Assembly: GCF_900109115.1 (NCBI RefSeq)
Contig: NZ_FNYV01000007.1
Location: forward strand, 62,001 to 126,000
Direction of reading: 5' to 3'
DNA: 64,000 bases
Source: Micromonospora phaseoli
Lineage (GTDB): Bacteria > Actinomycetota > Actinomycetes > Mycobacteriales > Micromonosporaceae
The first letter of the stretch is position 1, and the number at the start of each line of letters is the position of its first letter. The translations under genes and the position numbers were made by a program. Shown here piece after piece: positions 1-7,709 of this stretch. The notes beneath the pieces are model-generated. The model was not told where the DNA came from. It saw nothing but the letters and a program-made list of their open reading frames with translations, and searched no databases.

Positions 1-476
1 CGTCCGGGCTGCTCACCAGCGTCGCCGGCGTGATCTCCACGGACGTGCTGGGCCGCGGCTCGGTCCGCGGTTTCCGGCTGGCCACGGTGATCGCCGGCGT
101 GGTGCCGACGGTGCTCGCGTTGAACGTCTCCGGGCTGGACGTCTCGCAGGTCGTGGGGCTGGCGTTCGCCGTCGCCGCGTCCAGCTTCTGCCCGCTGCTG
201 GTGCTCGGCATCTGGTGGCGCGGGCTCACCGATGCCGGCGCCGCAGCCGGGATCCTGGTCGGCGGCGGGGCCGCCGTGACGTCGGTGCTGATCACCGTGC
301 TCGGCCCACCGCTGACCGGCTGGCCGGCCACGCTCACCGCCCAACCGGCCGCCTGGACGGTGCCGCTGGCCTTCACGGTGATGTTCGCCGTCTCCCTGGC
401 CACCCGCCGCCGTTCCCCCGCCGACGTCGGCCGCACCATGCTCCGCCTACACGCCCCCGACGCCCTCCGCTTGTAA
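1..476 (+). CDS. Sodium:solute symporter (ActP-like), C-terminal part
   Basis: This is the 3' end of a gene that starts before the window; the frame is open from base 3 to the TAA at 474-476, giving about 157 residues. The protein is strongly hydrophobic with about four membrane helices, and it contains the stretch FCPLLVLGIWWRGLTDAG, which resembles the late transmembrane region of SSS-family cation/acetate (ActP-like) symporters. Family knowledge: these carriers import acetate or other small monocarboxylates with Na+ across the cytoplasmic membrane. Its C-terminus is short and basic (ATRRRSPADVGR...). The stop codon coincides with the first bases of an intergenic repeat. The substrate cannot be fixed from this fragment. 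Confidence 0.85.
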   Translation, partial: SGLLTSVAGVISTDVLGRGSVRGFRLATVIAGVVPTVLALNVSGLDVSQVVGLAFAVAASSFCPLLVLGIWWRGLTDAGAAAGILVGGGAAVTSVLITVLGPPLTGWPATLTAQPAAWTVPLAFTVMFAVSLATRRRSPADVGRTMLRLHAPDALRL

Positions 477-528
477 GGAGGGGCCCCTTGTTAACGCCTC
501 CGGTAGAGGAAGGGCCCCCTATTAACAC
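474..528 (-). repeat. Intergenic GTTAA/GGGGCCCC repeat, copy A
   Basis: Read on the minus strand, this 55-bp element has the same order as three other copies in the window: GTTAA, a GGGGGCCC block, CTCTACC, GGCGTTAAC, then AAGGGGCCCC ending in TCCTTA. The TAA at its end is also the stop codon of the upstream symporter gene. Confidence 0.8.
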
Positions 529-529
529 G

Positions 530-586
530 TCGAGAGCCGGCACACCTGTCGAGAGCCGGCACACGTGTCGAGAGCCGGCCCAGGTG
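530..586. repeat. Three 19-bp tandem repeats upstream of the ABC exporter
   Basis: Three head-to-tail 19-bp units start at 530, 549 and 568. Each opens with TCGAGAGCCGGC. The last bases vary: CACACCTG-like, CACACGTG-like and CCAGGTG-like. They lie 80-137 bp before the ABC ATPase start and are followed by its likely -10 at 654. They could be an operator array, but no regulator gene is adjacent. Confidence 0.7.
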
Positions 587-653
587 CGGCGTCCGACTCG
601 GGGATGAGCTGCAGATCGTCCGCTGGTCGGGCGGCATCCTGGTCACCACCGGA

Positions 654-659
654 TACGGT
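654..659 (+). promoter_or_regulatory. -10 hexamer of the ABC exporter operon
   Basis: TACGGT ends 7 nt before the ATG at 667. There is no Shine-Dalgarno sequence, which fits a leaderless transcript. No convincing -35 is visible. Confidence 0.45.
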
Positions 660-666
660 CGGGCCC

Positions 667-1431
667 ATGACTGGTGAGCACCCGGCGCTGACGCTGCGCG
701 GCCTGGCCAAGAGCTTCGACGGCAAGATCGCGGTGGCCGGGGTGGACCTGGACGTCCCGGCCGGCTCCTTCTACGGACTGCTCGGCCCGAACGGGGCGGG
801 GAAGACCACCACCCTGTCGATGGCGGTCGGGCTGCTGCGGCCGGACGCCGGGAGCGCCTGGGTGCTCGGAAGTGACGTGTGGGCCGACCCGGTAACCGCG
901 AAGCAACTGCTCGGCGTCATGCCGGACGGGGTACGTCTCTTCGACCGGCTGAGCGGGGGCGAACTGCTCGCGTACCACGGTCTGCTGCGCGGCATGGATC
1001 CGACGGTGGTCGACCAGCGGGCGGCGGAACTTCTCGACGTGCTCGCCCTCGCCGACGCCGGCCGCACCCTGGTGGTCGACTACTCGGCGGGCATGAAGAA
1101 GAAGATCGGGCTGGCCTGCGCACTGCTGCACGGCCCTCGGCTGCTGGTGCTGGACGAACCGTTCGAGGCGGTCGACCCGGTCTCGGCGGCGCTGATCCGG
1201 GACATCCTCCAGCGCTACGTGGCCGGCGGCGGGACGGTGGTCTTCTCCAGTCACGTCATGGAGGTCGTGCAACGCCTCTGCTCGCACGTGGCCATCCTCG
1301 CCGAGGGCACCATCAAGCGGGTCGGCACGCTGGAGGAGGTACGCGGCGACCGCTCCCTGGAGGACGTCTTCGTCGAGGTGGTCGGCGGGCGTACCGCCAC
1401 CGGTGAGGAGCTGGCGTGGCTGTCCCGATGA
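667..1431 (+). CDS. ABC transporter ATP-binding protein (ABC-2 exporter type)
   Basis: The 254-residue cytoplasmic ATPase powers the permease encoded next. Visible motifs are Walker A GPNGAGKTT (residues 41-48), a Walker B segment LLVLDEPF, a D-loop-like VDP and the H-loop histidine in SSHVM. The signature motif is degenerate (YSAGMKKK instead of LSGGQ), as seen in some ABC-2 ATPases. The ATG at 667 is chosen because it follows a -10 hexamer and begins the first conserved beta strand; the same frame is open upstream to 565, but that part has no domain content. It overlaps the permease gene by ATGA, so the two are translationally coupled. The substrate is unknown; there is no resistance or biosynthesis gene beside it to suggest one. 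Confidence 0.9.
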   Translation: MTGEHPALTLRGLAKSFDGKIAVAGVDLDVPAGSFYGLLGPNGAGKTTTLSMAVGLLRPDAGSAWVLGSDVWADPVTAKQLLGVMPDGVRLFDRLSGGELLAYHGLLRGMDPTVVDQRAAELLDVLALADAGRTLVVDYSAGMKKKIGLACALLHGPRLLVLDEPFEAVDPVSAALIRDILQRYVAGGGTVVFSSHVMEVVQRLCSHVAILAEGTIKRVGTLEEVRGDRSLEDVFVEVVGGRTATGEELAWLSR

Positions 1432-3107
1432 ACGCACCGGCGAGACCGGTGCGGCGCGTCACAGCGCGGCACTTCGTCCGGCTCAAGCTGCGGGTGATGG
1501 GCAACAACTTCCGCGGCCAGGGCTGGCGGGTCGCGCTGTTCCTGGTCGGGTCGCTGATCGGGCTGTGGTTCGCGGTCGGTGCCTTCTTCGGCCTGGCAGC
1601 ACCCGGGCTGGCCGGCGACGACCGGTACGCGTTGCTGATCGCCGCGTTCGCCGGCGGGCTGACGGTGCTCGGCTGGCTGCTGCTGCCGCTGGTCTTCTTC
1701 GGCGTCGACGAGACGCTCGACCCGGCCCGCTTCGCGCTGCTGCCGCTGTCCCGGCGCACCCTGGTCACCGGGCTGTTCGCGGCGGCGCTGGTGAGCGTGC
1801 CCACGGTCGCCATGCTGCTGGCGCTCTCCGGGCTGGTGGTCACTGCCGGGATCTTCGGCGGCTGGTCCGCCGCCGTCGTCGCCGCCATCGGGGTGGTCTT
1901 CGGCCTGCTCCTCTGCGTCGCCGCGGCGCGGGCGGTGACCAGCGCCTTCGCCTCCATGCTCCGGTCCCGCCGGGTACGCGACCTGGCGGCCGTACTGCTC
2001 GCGGTGGCCGCCGCGCTGCTCGGGCCGCTGCAGATCGCCGGCCTGGCCGCGATCCAGGACGCCAACTGGGACCGACTCACCGGGCTGGCCACGGTCATCG
2101 GCTGGACCCCCTTCGGCGCTGCCTGGACCGCCGGCATCGACATGGCCCAGGGCCGGGTGTGGGCCGCGCCGCTCAAGCTTCTGATCACCGCAGTGACGAT
2201 CGTCGCGCTGCTGATCTGGTGGTCGCGTTCGCTGGAGTCCGCGATGGTGGGCGCGGCAAGCTCCGGGCCGGCGCGGGCCAGGCCGGAGCTGACCAGCGGC
2301 GTGGTGGCTCAACTCTTCCCCCGGGCAGCCGGCTGGCTGCGCCGGGACCGGTTCGGGGCGCTGGTCGCCCGGGAGGCCCGCTACTGGTGGCGGGACGCCC
2401 GACGGCGAGCCAACCTGATCACCATCGCGGTGGTCGGCCTCTTCGTGCCGGTGATGGTCAACCTGGGCGGCCAGGGCTTCACGATCGACAGCGAACAGGG
2501 CTTCACCTCCGCCGGCAGTTCGTCGCCGGTGCTGGTCAGCCTCTCCATGCTCTTCGTCGGGCTGCTCGCCGCGGTCACGCTGGCCAACCAGTTCGGCTTC
2601 GACGGCAGCGCGTACGCCGCGAACGTGGTGGCCGGCGTGCCCGGCCGGCTGGAACTGCACGCCCGGATGGCCGCCTTCTCGCTGTACGTGCTGCCCATGC
2701 TGGCGGTGGTCGCCGTGGTGATCGCGCTGGTGCTCGGCGAACCGGCCTGGATCGGGTTCATGGTGGGCACCCTGCTCGCCACCTACGGTGCCGGACTGGC
2801 GGTCAACTCGTTCGTGTCGGTGCTCGGCGCGTACTCGCTGCCCGAAACGAGCAACCCGTTCGCGATGAACAGCGGTGCCGGCGTCGTCAAGGGCCTGCTG
2901 ACCCTGGTGGCCATGCTCGCCACCGCCGCGATCGGCGTGCCGATGGTGGTGGCCGCCGCGCTGCTCGGCGACGCCTGGCTGTGGCTGGGCCTGCCGTTGG
3001 GCGCGGCCTACGGCGTCGGCGCAGCGCTGCTCGGCGCATACCTGGCCGGCGACGTGCTGGATCGCCGCCTGCCCGAACTCCTGGCGATGGTCACCCCACG
3101 CCGCTGA
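1428..3107 (+). CDS. ABC transporter permease, large membrane protein
   Basis: This 559-residue protein has roughly 12 hydrophobic segments in two clusters (about residues 30-265 and 330-550), separated by a hydrophilic middle rich in arginine. Together with the ATPase upstream it should form an ABC-2-type exporter in the cytoplasmic membrane. The ATG at 1428 is chosen because it gives the ATGA overlap with the ATPase stop; a GTG at 1416 in the same frame is possible. There is no periplasmic binding protein in the operon, which supports export rather than import. I do not recognise the substrate family. Confidence 0.85.
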   Translation: MNAPARPVRRVTARHFVRLKLRVMGNNFRGQGWRVALFLVGSLIGLWFAVGAFFGLAAPGLAGDDRYALLIAAFAGGLTVLGWLLLPLVFFGVDETLDPARFALLPLSRRTLVTGLFAAALVSVPTVAMLLALSGLVVTAGIFGGWSAAVVAAIGVVFGLLLCVAAARAVTSAFASMLRSRRVRDLAAVLLAVAAALLGPLQIAGLAAIQDANWDRLTGLATVIGWTPFGAAWTAGIDMAQGRVWAAPLKLLITAVTIVALLIWWSRSLESAMVGAASSGPARARPELTSGVVAQLFPRAAGWLRRDRFGALVAREARYWWRDARRRANLITIAVVGLFVPVMVNLGGQGFTIDSEQGFTSAGSSSPVLVSLSMLFVGLLAAVTLANQFGFDGSAYAANVVAGVPGRLELHARMAAFSLYVLPMLAVVAVVIALVLGEPAWIGFMVGTLLATYGAGLAVNSFVSVLGAYSLPETSNPFAMNSGAGVVKGLLTLVAMLATAAIGVPMVVAAALLGDAWLWLGLPLGAAYGVGAALLGAYLAGDVLDRRLPELLAMVTPRR

Positions 3108-3127
3108 CTCCCCGTCGGCTCTAGCAC

Positions 3128-3292
3128 TCAGGTCAACGGGTCGCTGGTCAGGCTCGGCGAGCGGGGCGCACGGGTGACGTGGTCACGGGAACGCAGGGCG
3201 GCCCGGATCTCGCCGACGAGGCCGTCGAAATCCTCACCCCCTTCCGACACGACCCACTGGCCGGGCGGGTCACAATGTTTCACGTGAATCAT
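3128..3292 (-). CDS. Small hypothetical protein starting in the parS palindrome
   Basis: A 54-codon ORF on the minus strand begins ATGATTCACGTGAAACAT inside the ParB-like palindrome. Coding potential is supported by nearly exclusive G or C at third positions from about codon 15 to the TGA. The product is acidic then basic (GGEDFDGLVGEIRAALRSRDHV). It starts divergently from, and overlaps by 18 bp, the flavin-reductase-like gene; using the GTG codons in the palindrome instead, the two genes would abut exactly (3283 and 3284). I do not recognise a family. It could be non-coding, with the codon bias produced by chance in a high-GC genome. Confidence 0.45.
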   Translation of the reverse strand: MIHVKHCDPPGQWVVSEGGEDFDGLVGEIRAALRSRDHVTRAPRSPSLTSDPLT

Positions 3293-3805
3293 GAGCCGGG
3301 TGCCCAGATCCACCACAGCGACCCGTTCGCGGTGCCGGCCGGACAGCGATCGCCCGTACGCCGGTTTCGGGGTCGGCTCGCCGCGCCGGTGACGCTCTGG
3401 ACGGCGCCCGGCCCGGCCGGGCTGACGGTCTCCTCGATCCTGGTGGCCGACGGGGAACCCGGGCGGCTGCTCGGCCTGATCGATGCGGAGTCGGAGCTGT
3501 GGGCGGCGGTGCAGGAGGCCGACCGGTTCGCCGTGACGCCGCTAGGCCCGCCGCACCGGCAGCTCGCCGACCGGTTCGCCGGCCTTTTTCCGTCGCCCGG
3601 CGGCCTCTTCGCCACCGGCACCTGGACCGACACGCCGTACGGGCCGGTGCCCGCCGACGGCGGCGGCTGGGCCGGTTGCCGGCTCGACAGCGCGCGGGAG
3701 TACGGCTGGGGTCTACTCGTCGAGGCGACCATCGAGCGGGTCGAGTTGGTGGCGGAGACCGCGCCGCTGCTGCACCACCGGGGCCGCTACCGCGAGCTGA
3801 CCTGA
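3275..3805 (+). CDS. Flavin reductase-like FMN-binding domain protein
   Basis: The 176-residue product matches the start of actinobacterial flavin-reductase-like proteins: a short leader, then RRFRGRLAAPVTLWTA followed by SSILVADGEPGRLLGLI, which is the FMN-binding split-barrel pattern. Family knowledge: such proteins reduce FMN with NAD(P)H or use bound FMN for redox chemistry in the cytoplasm. The ATG at 3275 lies inside the parS palindrome; GTG 3284 is an equally good start. The same frame is open to 3179, but the extra part has no domain similarity and overlaps the small ORF on the other strand. No partner monooxygenase is adjacent, so the physiological partner is unknown. Confidence 0.75.
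   Translation: MFHVNHEPGAQIHHSDPFAVPAGQRSPVRRFRGRLAAPVTLWTAPGPAGLTVSSILVADGEPGRLLGLIDAESELWAAVQEADRFAVTPLGPPHRQLADRFAGLFPSPGGLFATGTWTDTPYGPVPADGGGWAGCRLDSAREYGWGLLVEATIERVELVAETAPLLHHRGRYRELT
3276..3291. other. ParB-binding parS-like site
   Basis: TGTTTCACGTGAATCA matches the bacterial parS consensus TGTTTCACGTGAAACA at 15 of 16 positions. It sits between divergent genes, so it is compatible with chromosome-segregation use. In actinomycetes parS sites cluster near oriC, which agrees with dnaB being in this window. Confidence 0.8.
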
Positions 3806-3836
3806 GCTGCCACGATCCTCTCCGCAGGCGGGCCCG

Positions 3837-3890
3837 GTGTTAACCGGGGCCCCCTGTACCACGCCACGCGTTAACCGGGGGCCCCTCCTT
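3837..3890 (+). repeat. Intergenic GTTAA/GGGGCCCC repeat, copy B
   Basis: Two GTTAACCGGGG half-units flank a short spacer and end in GGGGCCCCTCCTT. It is the most diverged of the four copies in its centre (GTACCACGCCACGC instead of CTCTACC..CAGG). It directly abuts the TATAGGCT -10 region of the next gene. Confidence 0.8.
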
Positions 3891-3892
3891 AT

Positions 3893-3898
3893 AGGCTG
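3893..3898 (+). promoter_or_regulatory. -10 hexamer, leaderless epimerase gene
   Basis: TAGGCT (within TATAGGCT) ends 6 nt before the ATG at 3905, with no ribosome-binding site between. Confidence 0.55.
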
Positions 3899-3904
3899 GC
3901 CAGC

Positions 3905-4879
3905 ATGAAGGTTGAGCAGCGTTTCGGCCCCGGTCACCGCATCCTGGTCACCGGCGGCGCCGGCTTCGTCCCGTCGCACCTGGTGGACTCCCTGATCGGA
4001 CGCGGCTGCACGGTCGTCGTGCTCGACAACTTCGTCACCGGGGCGAAGGAGAACATCGCCCACCTGCTCGACACACCCAACTTCACGCTGGTGGAGGCCG
4101 ACGTCTCCGACGGGTTGCCCGACCACCCGGCCCTGGCGGAGCGGTTCGACGCGATTCTGCACATGGCCTCGCCGGCCAGCCCGACCGACTTCGAGAAGCT
4201 GCCGGTGGAGATCCTGCGGGTGGGCTCGGTGGCGACGCTGCACCTGCTGGAGCGGGCTGCCGCCGACGGTGCCCGGTTCCTGCTGGCCTCCACCTCCGAG
4301 GCGTACGGCGACCCGAAGGAGCACCCGCAGCGGGAAACCTACTGGGGCAATGTCAACCCGATCGGCATCCGCAGCGTGTACGACGAGGCCAAGCGCTTCT
4401 CGGAGGCCGCGACGATGGCGTACCGCCGCAGTCGGGGGGTGGACACCGCGATCGTGCGCATCTTCAACACCTACGGGCCGAGAATGCGGCCGGATGACGG
4501 CCGGGCCATCCCGACCTTCATCTCCCAGGCACTGCGCGGAGAGCCGATCACCGTGCACGGCACCGGCAACCAGACCCGTTCGATCTGCTACGTCGCGGAT
4601 CTCGTCCGGGGCATCCTGCTGCTGCTGGATTCGACCGAGAGCGGGCCGGTGAACTGCGGCACCGAGCACGAGATGAGCATGCGGGAACTGGCCGAGACGA
4701 TCATCTCGCTCTGCGACAGCAAGTCCGAGGTGACCTATGTCACTCGGGCCGCGGACGATCCGGAGATGCGCCGACCCGATCTCACCCTGGCCCGCGAGGT
4801 GCTCGGGTACGAGCCCACCGTCACGCCGGAGGTGGGGTTGCGCCGCACGATCGAGCATTTCCGAGGCCGGATGGCGTAG
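3905..4879 (+). CDS. NAD-dependent epimerase/dehydratase, UDP-glucuronate decarboxylase-like
   Basis: The 324-residue enzyme is an extended SDR. It has an N-terminal NAD-binding loop TGGAGFVPSHL, the active-site serine/threonine region LLASTSEAYG, and the catalytic Y-x-x-x-K as YDEAK. The segments HMASPASPTDF, SEAYGDPKEHPQ, ETYWGNVNP and RIFNTYGPRM are typical of UDP-xylose synthase (UDP-glucuronate decarboxylase). The likely reaction is oxidation-decarboxylation of a UDP-sugar to supply cell-wall or exopolysaccharide precursors. The third glycine of the usual GxxGxxG is a proline here; I recall this variant from other actinobacterial homologues. Three cell-wall ligase (LCP) genes follow, so a role in wall glycopolymer supply is plausible. 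The exact substrate is not proven. Confidence 0.8.
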   Translation: MKVEQRFGPGHRILVTGGAGFVPSHLVDSLIGRGCTVVVLDNFVTGAKENIAHLLDTPNFTLVEADVSDGLPDHPALAERFDAILHMASPASPTDFEKLPVEILRVGSVATLHLLERAAADGARFLLASTSEAYGDPKEHPQRETYWGNVNPIGIRSVYDEAKRFSEAATMAYRRSRGVDTAIVRIFNTYGPRMRPDDGRAIPTFISQALRGEPITVHGTGNQTRSICYVADLVRGILLLLDSTESGPVNCGTEHEMSMRELAETIISLCDSKSEVTYVTRAADDPEMRRPDLTLAREVLGYEPTVTPEVGLRRTIEHFRGRMA

Positions 4880-4978
4880 CGGCCTCGATGGCTCGGCGGC
4901 CCGATGGCGTAGCGGCCGGCGACACGGCGTGTTCGCTGCTCAGGGCGACACTGGCCGAGGCTGCGTACCCTGAGTTAC

Positions 4979-6208
4979 ATGTCAGCGACCATCCCCGCCG
5001 CACTGCCGGTCATCCACCTGCGCCGCAGCGCCGGGCGCGCGGCGGTGCCCGGCCCCGGTCGGGGCGGTGGCCGGGCCGCCCAGCCGGCCGAGACGCGGCG
5101 GCAGCCCGCGTACCACGACGAGCCGGTCCCGCCGCGCGGCCCCGGCGGCCCGCGCGGGCCGGTGGGGCCGGGCGGGCCCGGTGGCGGGCCACCGCCGCGG
5201 GGGCCGCGCCCGCGCTGGCGCCGCATCGCCCTGGTGGCCGGCGTCGCCGTGCTGGCGCTGGCGTTGATCTTCGGCACCGGCGCCTGGTTCTACGCCCGCA
5301 GCCTCGACAACAACATGGCCCGGACGGACCCGTTCTCGGAGATCACCGGCGGCCGTCCGGCCAAGGCCGTGGACGGCGCGCTGAACATCCTGATGGTGGG
5401 CACCGACTCGCGGGATCCGGACGCGCCGATGGACCGGCCGGGCGAGTGGCGCGCCGACACGATCATCGTCATGCACATTCCCTCCGACCACTCGCAGGCG
5501 TACCTCGTCTCCATCCCGCGGGACCTGTACGTGCCGATCCCCGAGAGCGCCGGCGCCGGGTGTGAGATCGGCCAGCGCCGCAAGATCAACGCGGCGTTCG
5601 CGTTCGGTGGGCTACCGCTGGCGGTACGCACGGTCGAGTGCTTCACCGACGTGCACATCGACCACGTGATGGCGATCGACTTCGCCGGCTTCAAGCAGGT
5701 CACCGACGCGCTCGGCGGGGTCGACCTCGAGGTGGAACGGACCATCACCTCGATCCACAAGCCGTACCGAGAGTTCACCAAGGGCACCAACCGCATGAAC
5801 GGCACCGAGGCGCTGGACTGGATCCGCCAGCGCAAGCAGTTCCCGGACGGCGACTTCGCGCGGATGCGTCACCAGCAGGAGTTCCTGCGAGCGCTGATGG
5901 ACAAGGCGGCCAGCACGGGCACGTTGACCAACCCGAAGAAGCTCAACGCCTTTCTCCGGTCCGTCACCGACGCCGTCACGGTGGACCAGGGCTTCTCGCT
6001 GACCGACATGGCCGTGCAGTTCCGGAATCTGCGCGGCGAGAACCTGACCTTCGTCACCAGCCCGCACCTGGGCAGCCAGACCATCAACGGCGAGTCGGTG
6101 GTCGTCTCCGACCGGGAGAACGCCCTGGCCATGTACCGGGCCATGTCCGGGGACACGATGACCGAGTGGGTGAAGGCCAACAAGCAGTCGGGCACCGGAA
6201 ACGGCTGA
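4979..6208 (+). CDS. LytR-CpsA-Psr (LCP) family protein 1
   Basis: The protein has 409 residues: a Pro/Gly-rich cytoplasmic tail of about 80 residues, one membrane helix (about 82-103) and an extracellular LCP domain. Family motifs seen are LNILMVGTDSRD, RADTIIVMHIP, YLVSIPRDLYV, KINAAFAFGG, DALGGVDLEV and a DGDFARMRHQQ segment carrying the conserved arginine. LCP enzymes transfer polyprenyl-linked glycopolymers to peptidoglycan (wall teichoic acid or arabinogalactan-type ligases). The ATG at 4979 follows TACCCT by 7 nt, so the mRNA may be leaderless. It is the first of three consecutive LCP genes. Extremely GC-rich repeats encode the Gly-Pro tail. Confidence 0.92.
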   Translation: MSATIPAALPVIHLRRSAGRAAVPGPGRGGGRAAQPAETRRQPAYHDEPVPPRGPGGPRGPVGPGGPGGGPPPRGPRPRWRRIALVAGVAVLALALIFGTGAWFYARSLDNNMARTDPFSEITGGRPAKAVDGALNILMVGTDSRDPDAPMDRPGEWRADTIIVMHIPSDHSQAYLVSIPRDLYVPIPESAGAGCEIGQRRKINAAFAFGGLPLAVRTVECFTDVHIDHVMAIDFAGFKQVTDALGGVDLEVERTITSIHKPYREFTKGTNRMNGTEALDWIRQRKQFPDGDFARMRHQQEFLRALMDKAASTGTLTNPKKLNAFLRSVTDAVTVDQGFSLTDMAVQFRNLRGENLTFVTSPHLGSQTINGESVVVSDRENALAMYRAMSGDTMTEWVKANKQSGTGNG

Positions 6209-6223
6209 GTACCGAGGTCGACC

Positions 6224-6255
6224 GGCGGCGGTACCCACGATCGGGGGCCGCCGCC
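6224..6255 (+). terminator. GC hairpin after LCP gene 1
   Basis: An 8-bp perfect stem GGCGGCGG/CCGCCGCC with a 16-nt loop lies 15 bp after the LCP stop codon. There is no T-run, so termination is an inference. Confidence 0.35.
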
Positions 6256-6439
6256 GCTCCATGCCGAGGATCTCCTGTGAACCAACCACCGACCGTCCAA
6301 TTTGATCTGTACGTTCGGCCATTTCAGCAGGATGACGCGGCGAAGAACGCGAACTGGACGCCACGCGAACTCGCCACCACGGGAATGCGTCCGTAAAGTG
6401 TTGCCGCCCCCTCAAATGCGAACACGAGCTGGAGCACGA

Positions 6440-7633
6440 ATGCCGCCGGTTCAAAGCCCCCCCTTGCTCGAGCCGCCCCGCGGGTCCGCCACTGCGCCCC
6501 CTGCCGGTAAGGCACCCGCCAGGTCGGGAAAGAAGAAGGGGCGCACCCGGCGCAAGGACCCGCTCTGGGCCCGGCTCACTGTGATCTTCGGTGCCGCACT
6601 GATGATGACCAGCGGCGTGGCCATCGTCGGCAGCAAGGCGGTGATCAGTCAGGCGACCGGCAACATCTCCCAGCGCAACCTGCTCGGCGACGCGGGCAAG
6701 ACGAACGCGGAGGGCGGCGCGGACCTCAAGGGCCCGATCGACATGCTGCTGCTGGGCGTGGACGCCCGGGAGCGGTGGGCGGCCGACGACGTGCGGGCGG
6801 ACAGCATCATCGTGCTGCACATCCCGGCCACCCACGACCAGGCGTACCTGATCTCGATCCCCCGCGACACCGAGGCGCGGATCCCGGCCTTCTCCAAGAC
6901 CGGCTACCAGGGCGGGGTAGAGAAGATCAACGCGGCCTTCCAGGCGGGGGCCCAGAACGGCGGCGGCTGGGAGGGCGGCGCTCAGTTGATGGCGCAGACC
7001 ATCAAGGGCATGACCGGCGTCAGCTTCGACGGCGCGGCGATCATCAACTTCGGCGGCTTCAAGAACGTCATCGACGCCCTCGGCTCGGTGCGCATCTGCC
7101 CGAAGCAGGAGGTCACATCGATCCACATGTCGTACGTCGACGGCAAGCCGATGTGGAACGCCGACGCCAAGAAGACCGGCAAGACCAGGACTCCGGTGGT
7201 GCACAAGAAGGGCTGCCAGGAGATGGAGGGCTGGGCCGCCCTGGACTTCTCCCGCCAGCGGTACGGCCTGAAGAACAGCGACTACGACCGCCAGCAGAAC
7301 CAGCAGCAGCTGATCAAGGCGATGGCGAAGAAGGCCACCCAGGAGGGCAGCCTGACCAACCTGGGCAAGTTGAACGGGCTGATCAAGGCCGCCGGCAAGG
7401 CGTTCATCCTGGACACCGGGGGCGTGCCGGTAGAGGACTTCGTCTTCACCATGCGTGGGGTCACCGGCAATGAACTGATCATGCTCAAGACCAACAGCGG
7501 CACGTACAACGCCAACGGCAACGGCAACGAGGCGCTCAGCGAGCAGACCCTGGACATGTTCCGCGCGGTCAGGCAGGACAAGCTGGCCGAGTTCGTCTTC
7601 TACAACCCCGAGGTGATCTCCTCCCGGAAGTGA
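6440..7633 (+). CDS. LytR-CpsA-Psr (LCP) family protein 2
   Basis: This LCP protein is 397 residues from the ATG at 6440. I chose that ATG because GGAG sits 5 nt upstream; ATG 6416 and upstream codons in the same frame encode sequence without family similarity. Order: proline-rich and lysine-rich cytoplasmic tail (KKKGRTRRK), one membrane helix, extracellular LCP domain with DMLLLGVDARE, RADSIIVLHIP, YLISIPRDTEA, KINAAFQAGA and DYDRQQNQQQ. It shares the domain plan with its two neighbours but carries a 15-20 residue insertion (YVDGKPMWNADAKKTGKT) in the ligase domain. The likely function is attachment of wall glycopolymer. It may be transcribed separately, since a TAAAGT -10-like element lies at 6394. 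Confidence 0.9.
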   Translation: MPPVQSPPLLEPPRGSATAPPAGKAPARSGKKKGRTRRKDPLWARLTVIFGAALMMTSGVAIVGSKAVISQATGNISQRNLLGDAGKTNAEGGADLKGPIDMLLLGVDARERWAADDVRADSIIVLHIPATHDQAYLISIPRDTEARIPAFSKTGYQGGVEKINAAFQAGAQNGGGWEGGAQLMAQTIKGMTGVSFDGAAIINFGGFKNVIDALGSVRICPKQEVTSIHMSYVDGKPMWNADAKKTGKTRTPVVHKKGCQEMEGWAALDFSRQRYGLKNSDYDRQQNQQQLIKAMAKKATQEGSLTNLGKLNGLIKAAGKAFILDTGGVPVEDFVFTMRGVTGNELIMLKTNSGTYNANGNGNEALSEQTLDMFRAVRQDKLAEFVFYNPEVISSRK

Positions 7634-7709
7634 CCTTGCGGGGCGGCGGATATCGAGGAAACGCCGTCACGCTCCGTAAACCTCTCGTACCCTGACATGA
7701 GTACGTTTC

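Noticed and set aside
530..586. CRISPR-like array
   Set aside because: Units are contiguous 19-bp repeats without spacers, and no cas genes are present.
1251..2660. Long minus-strand frame (469 codons) opposite the ABC exporter
   Set aside because: Shadow of high GC3 on the other strand; composition is His/Gln/Gly/Arg-rich and there is no domain.
1403..3124. 573-codon plus-strand frame overlapping the permease
   Set aside because: Arg/Ala/Gly-rich translation without hydrophobic segments; the +1 frame with membrane helices is the real gene.
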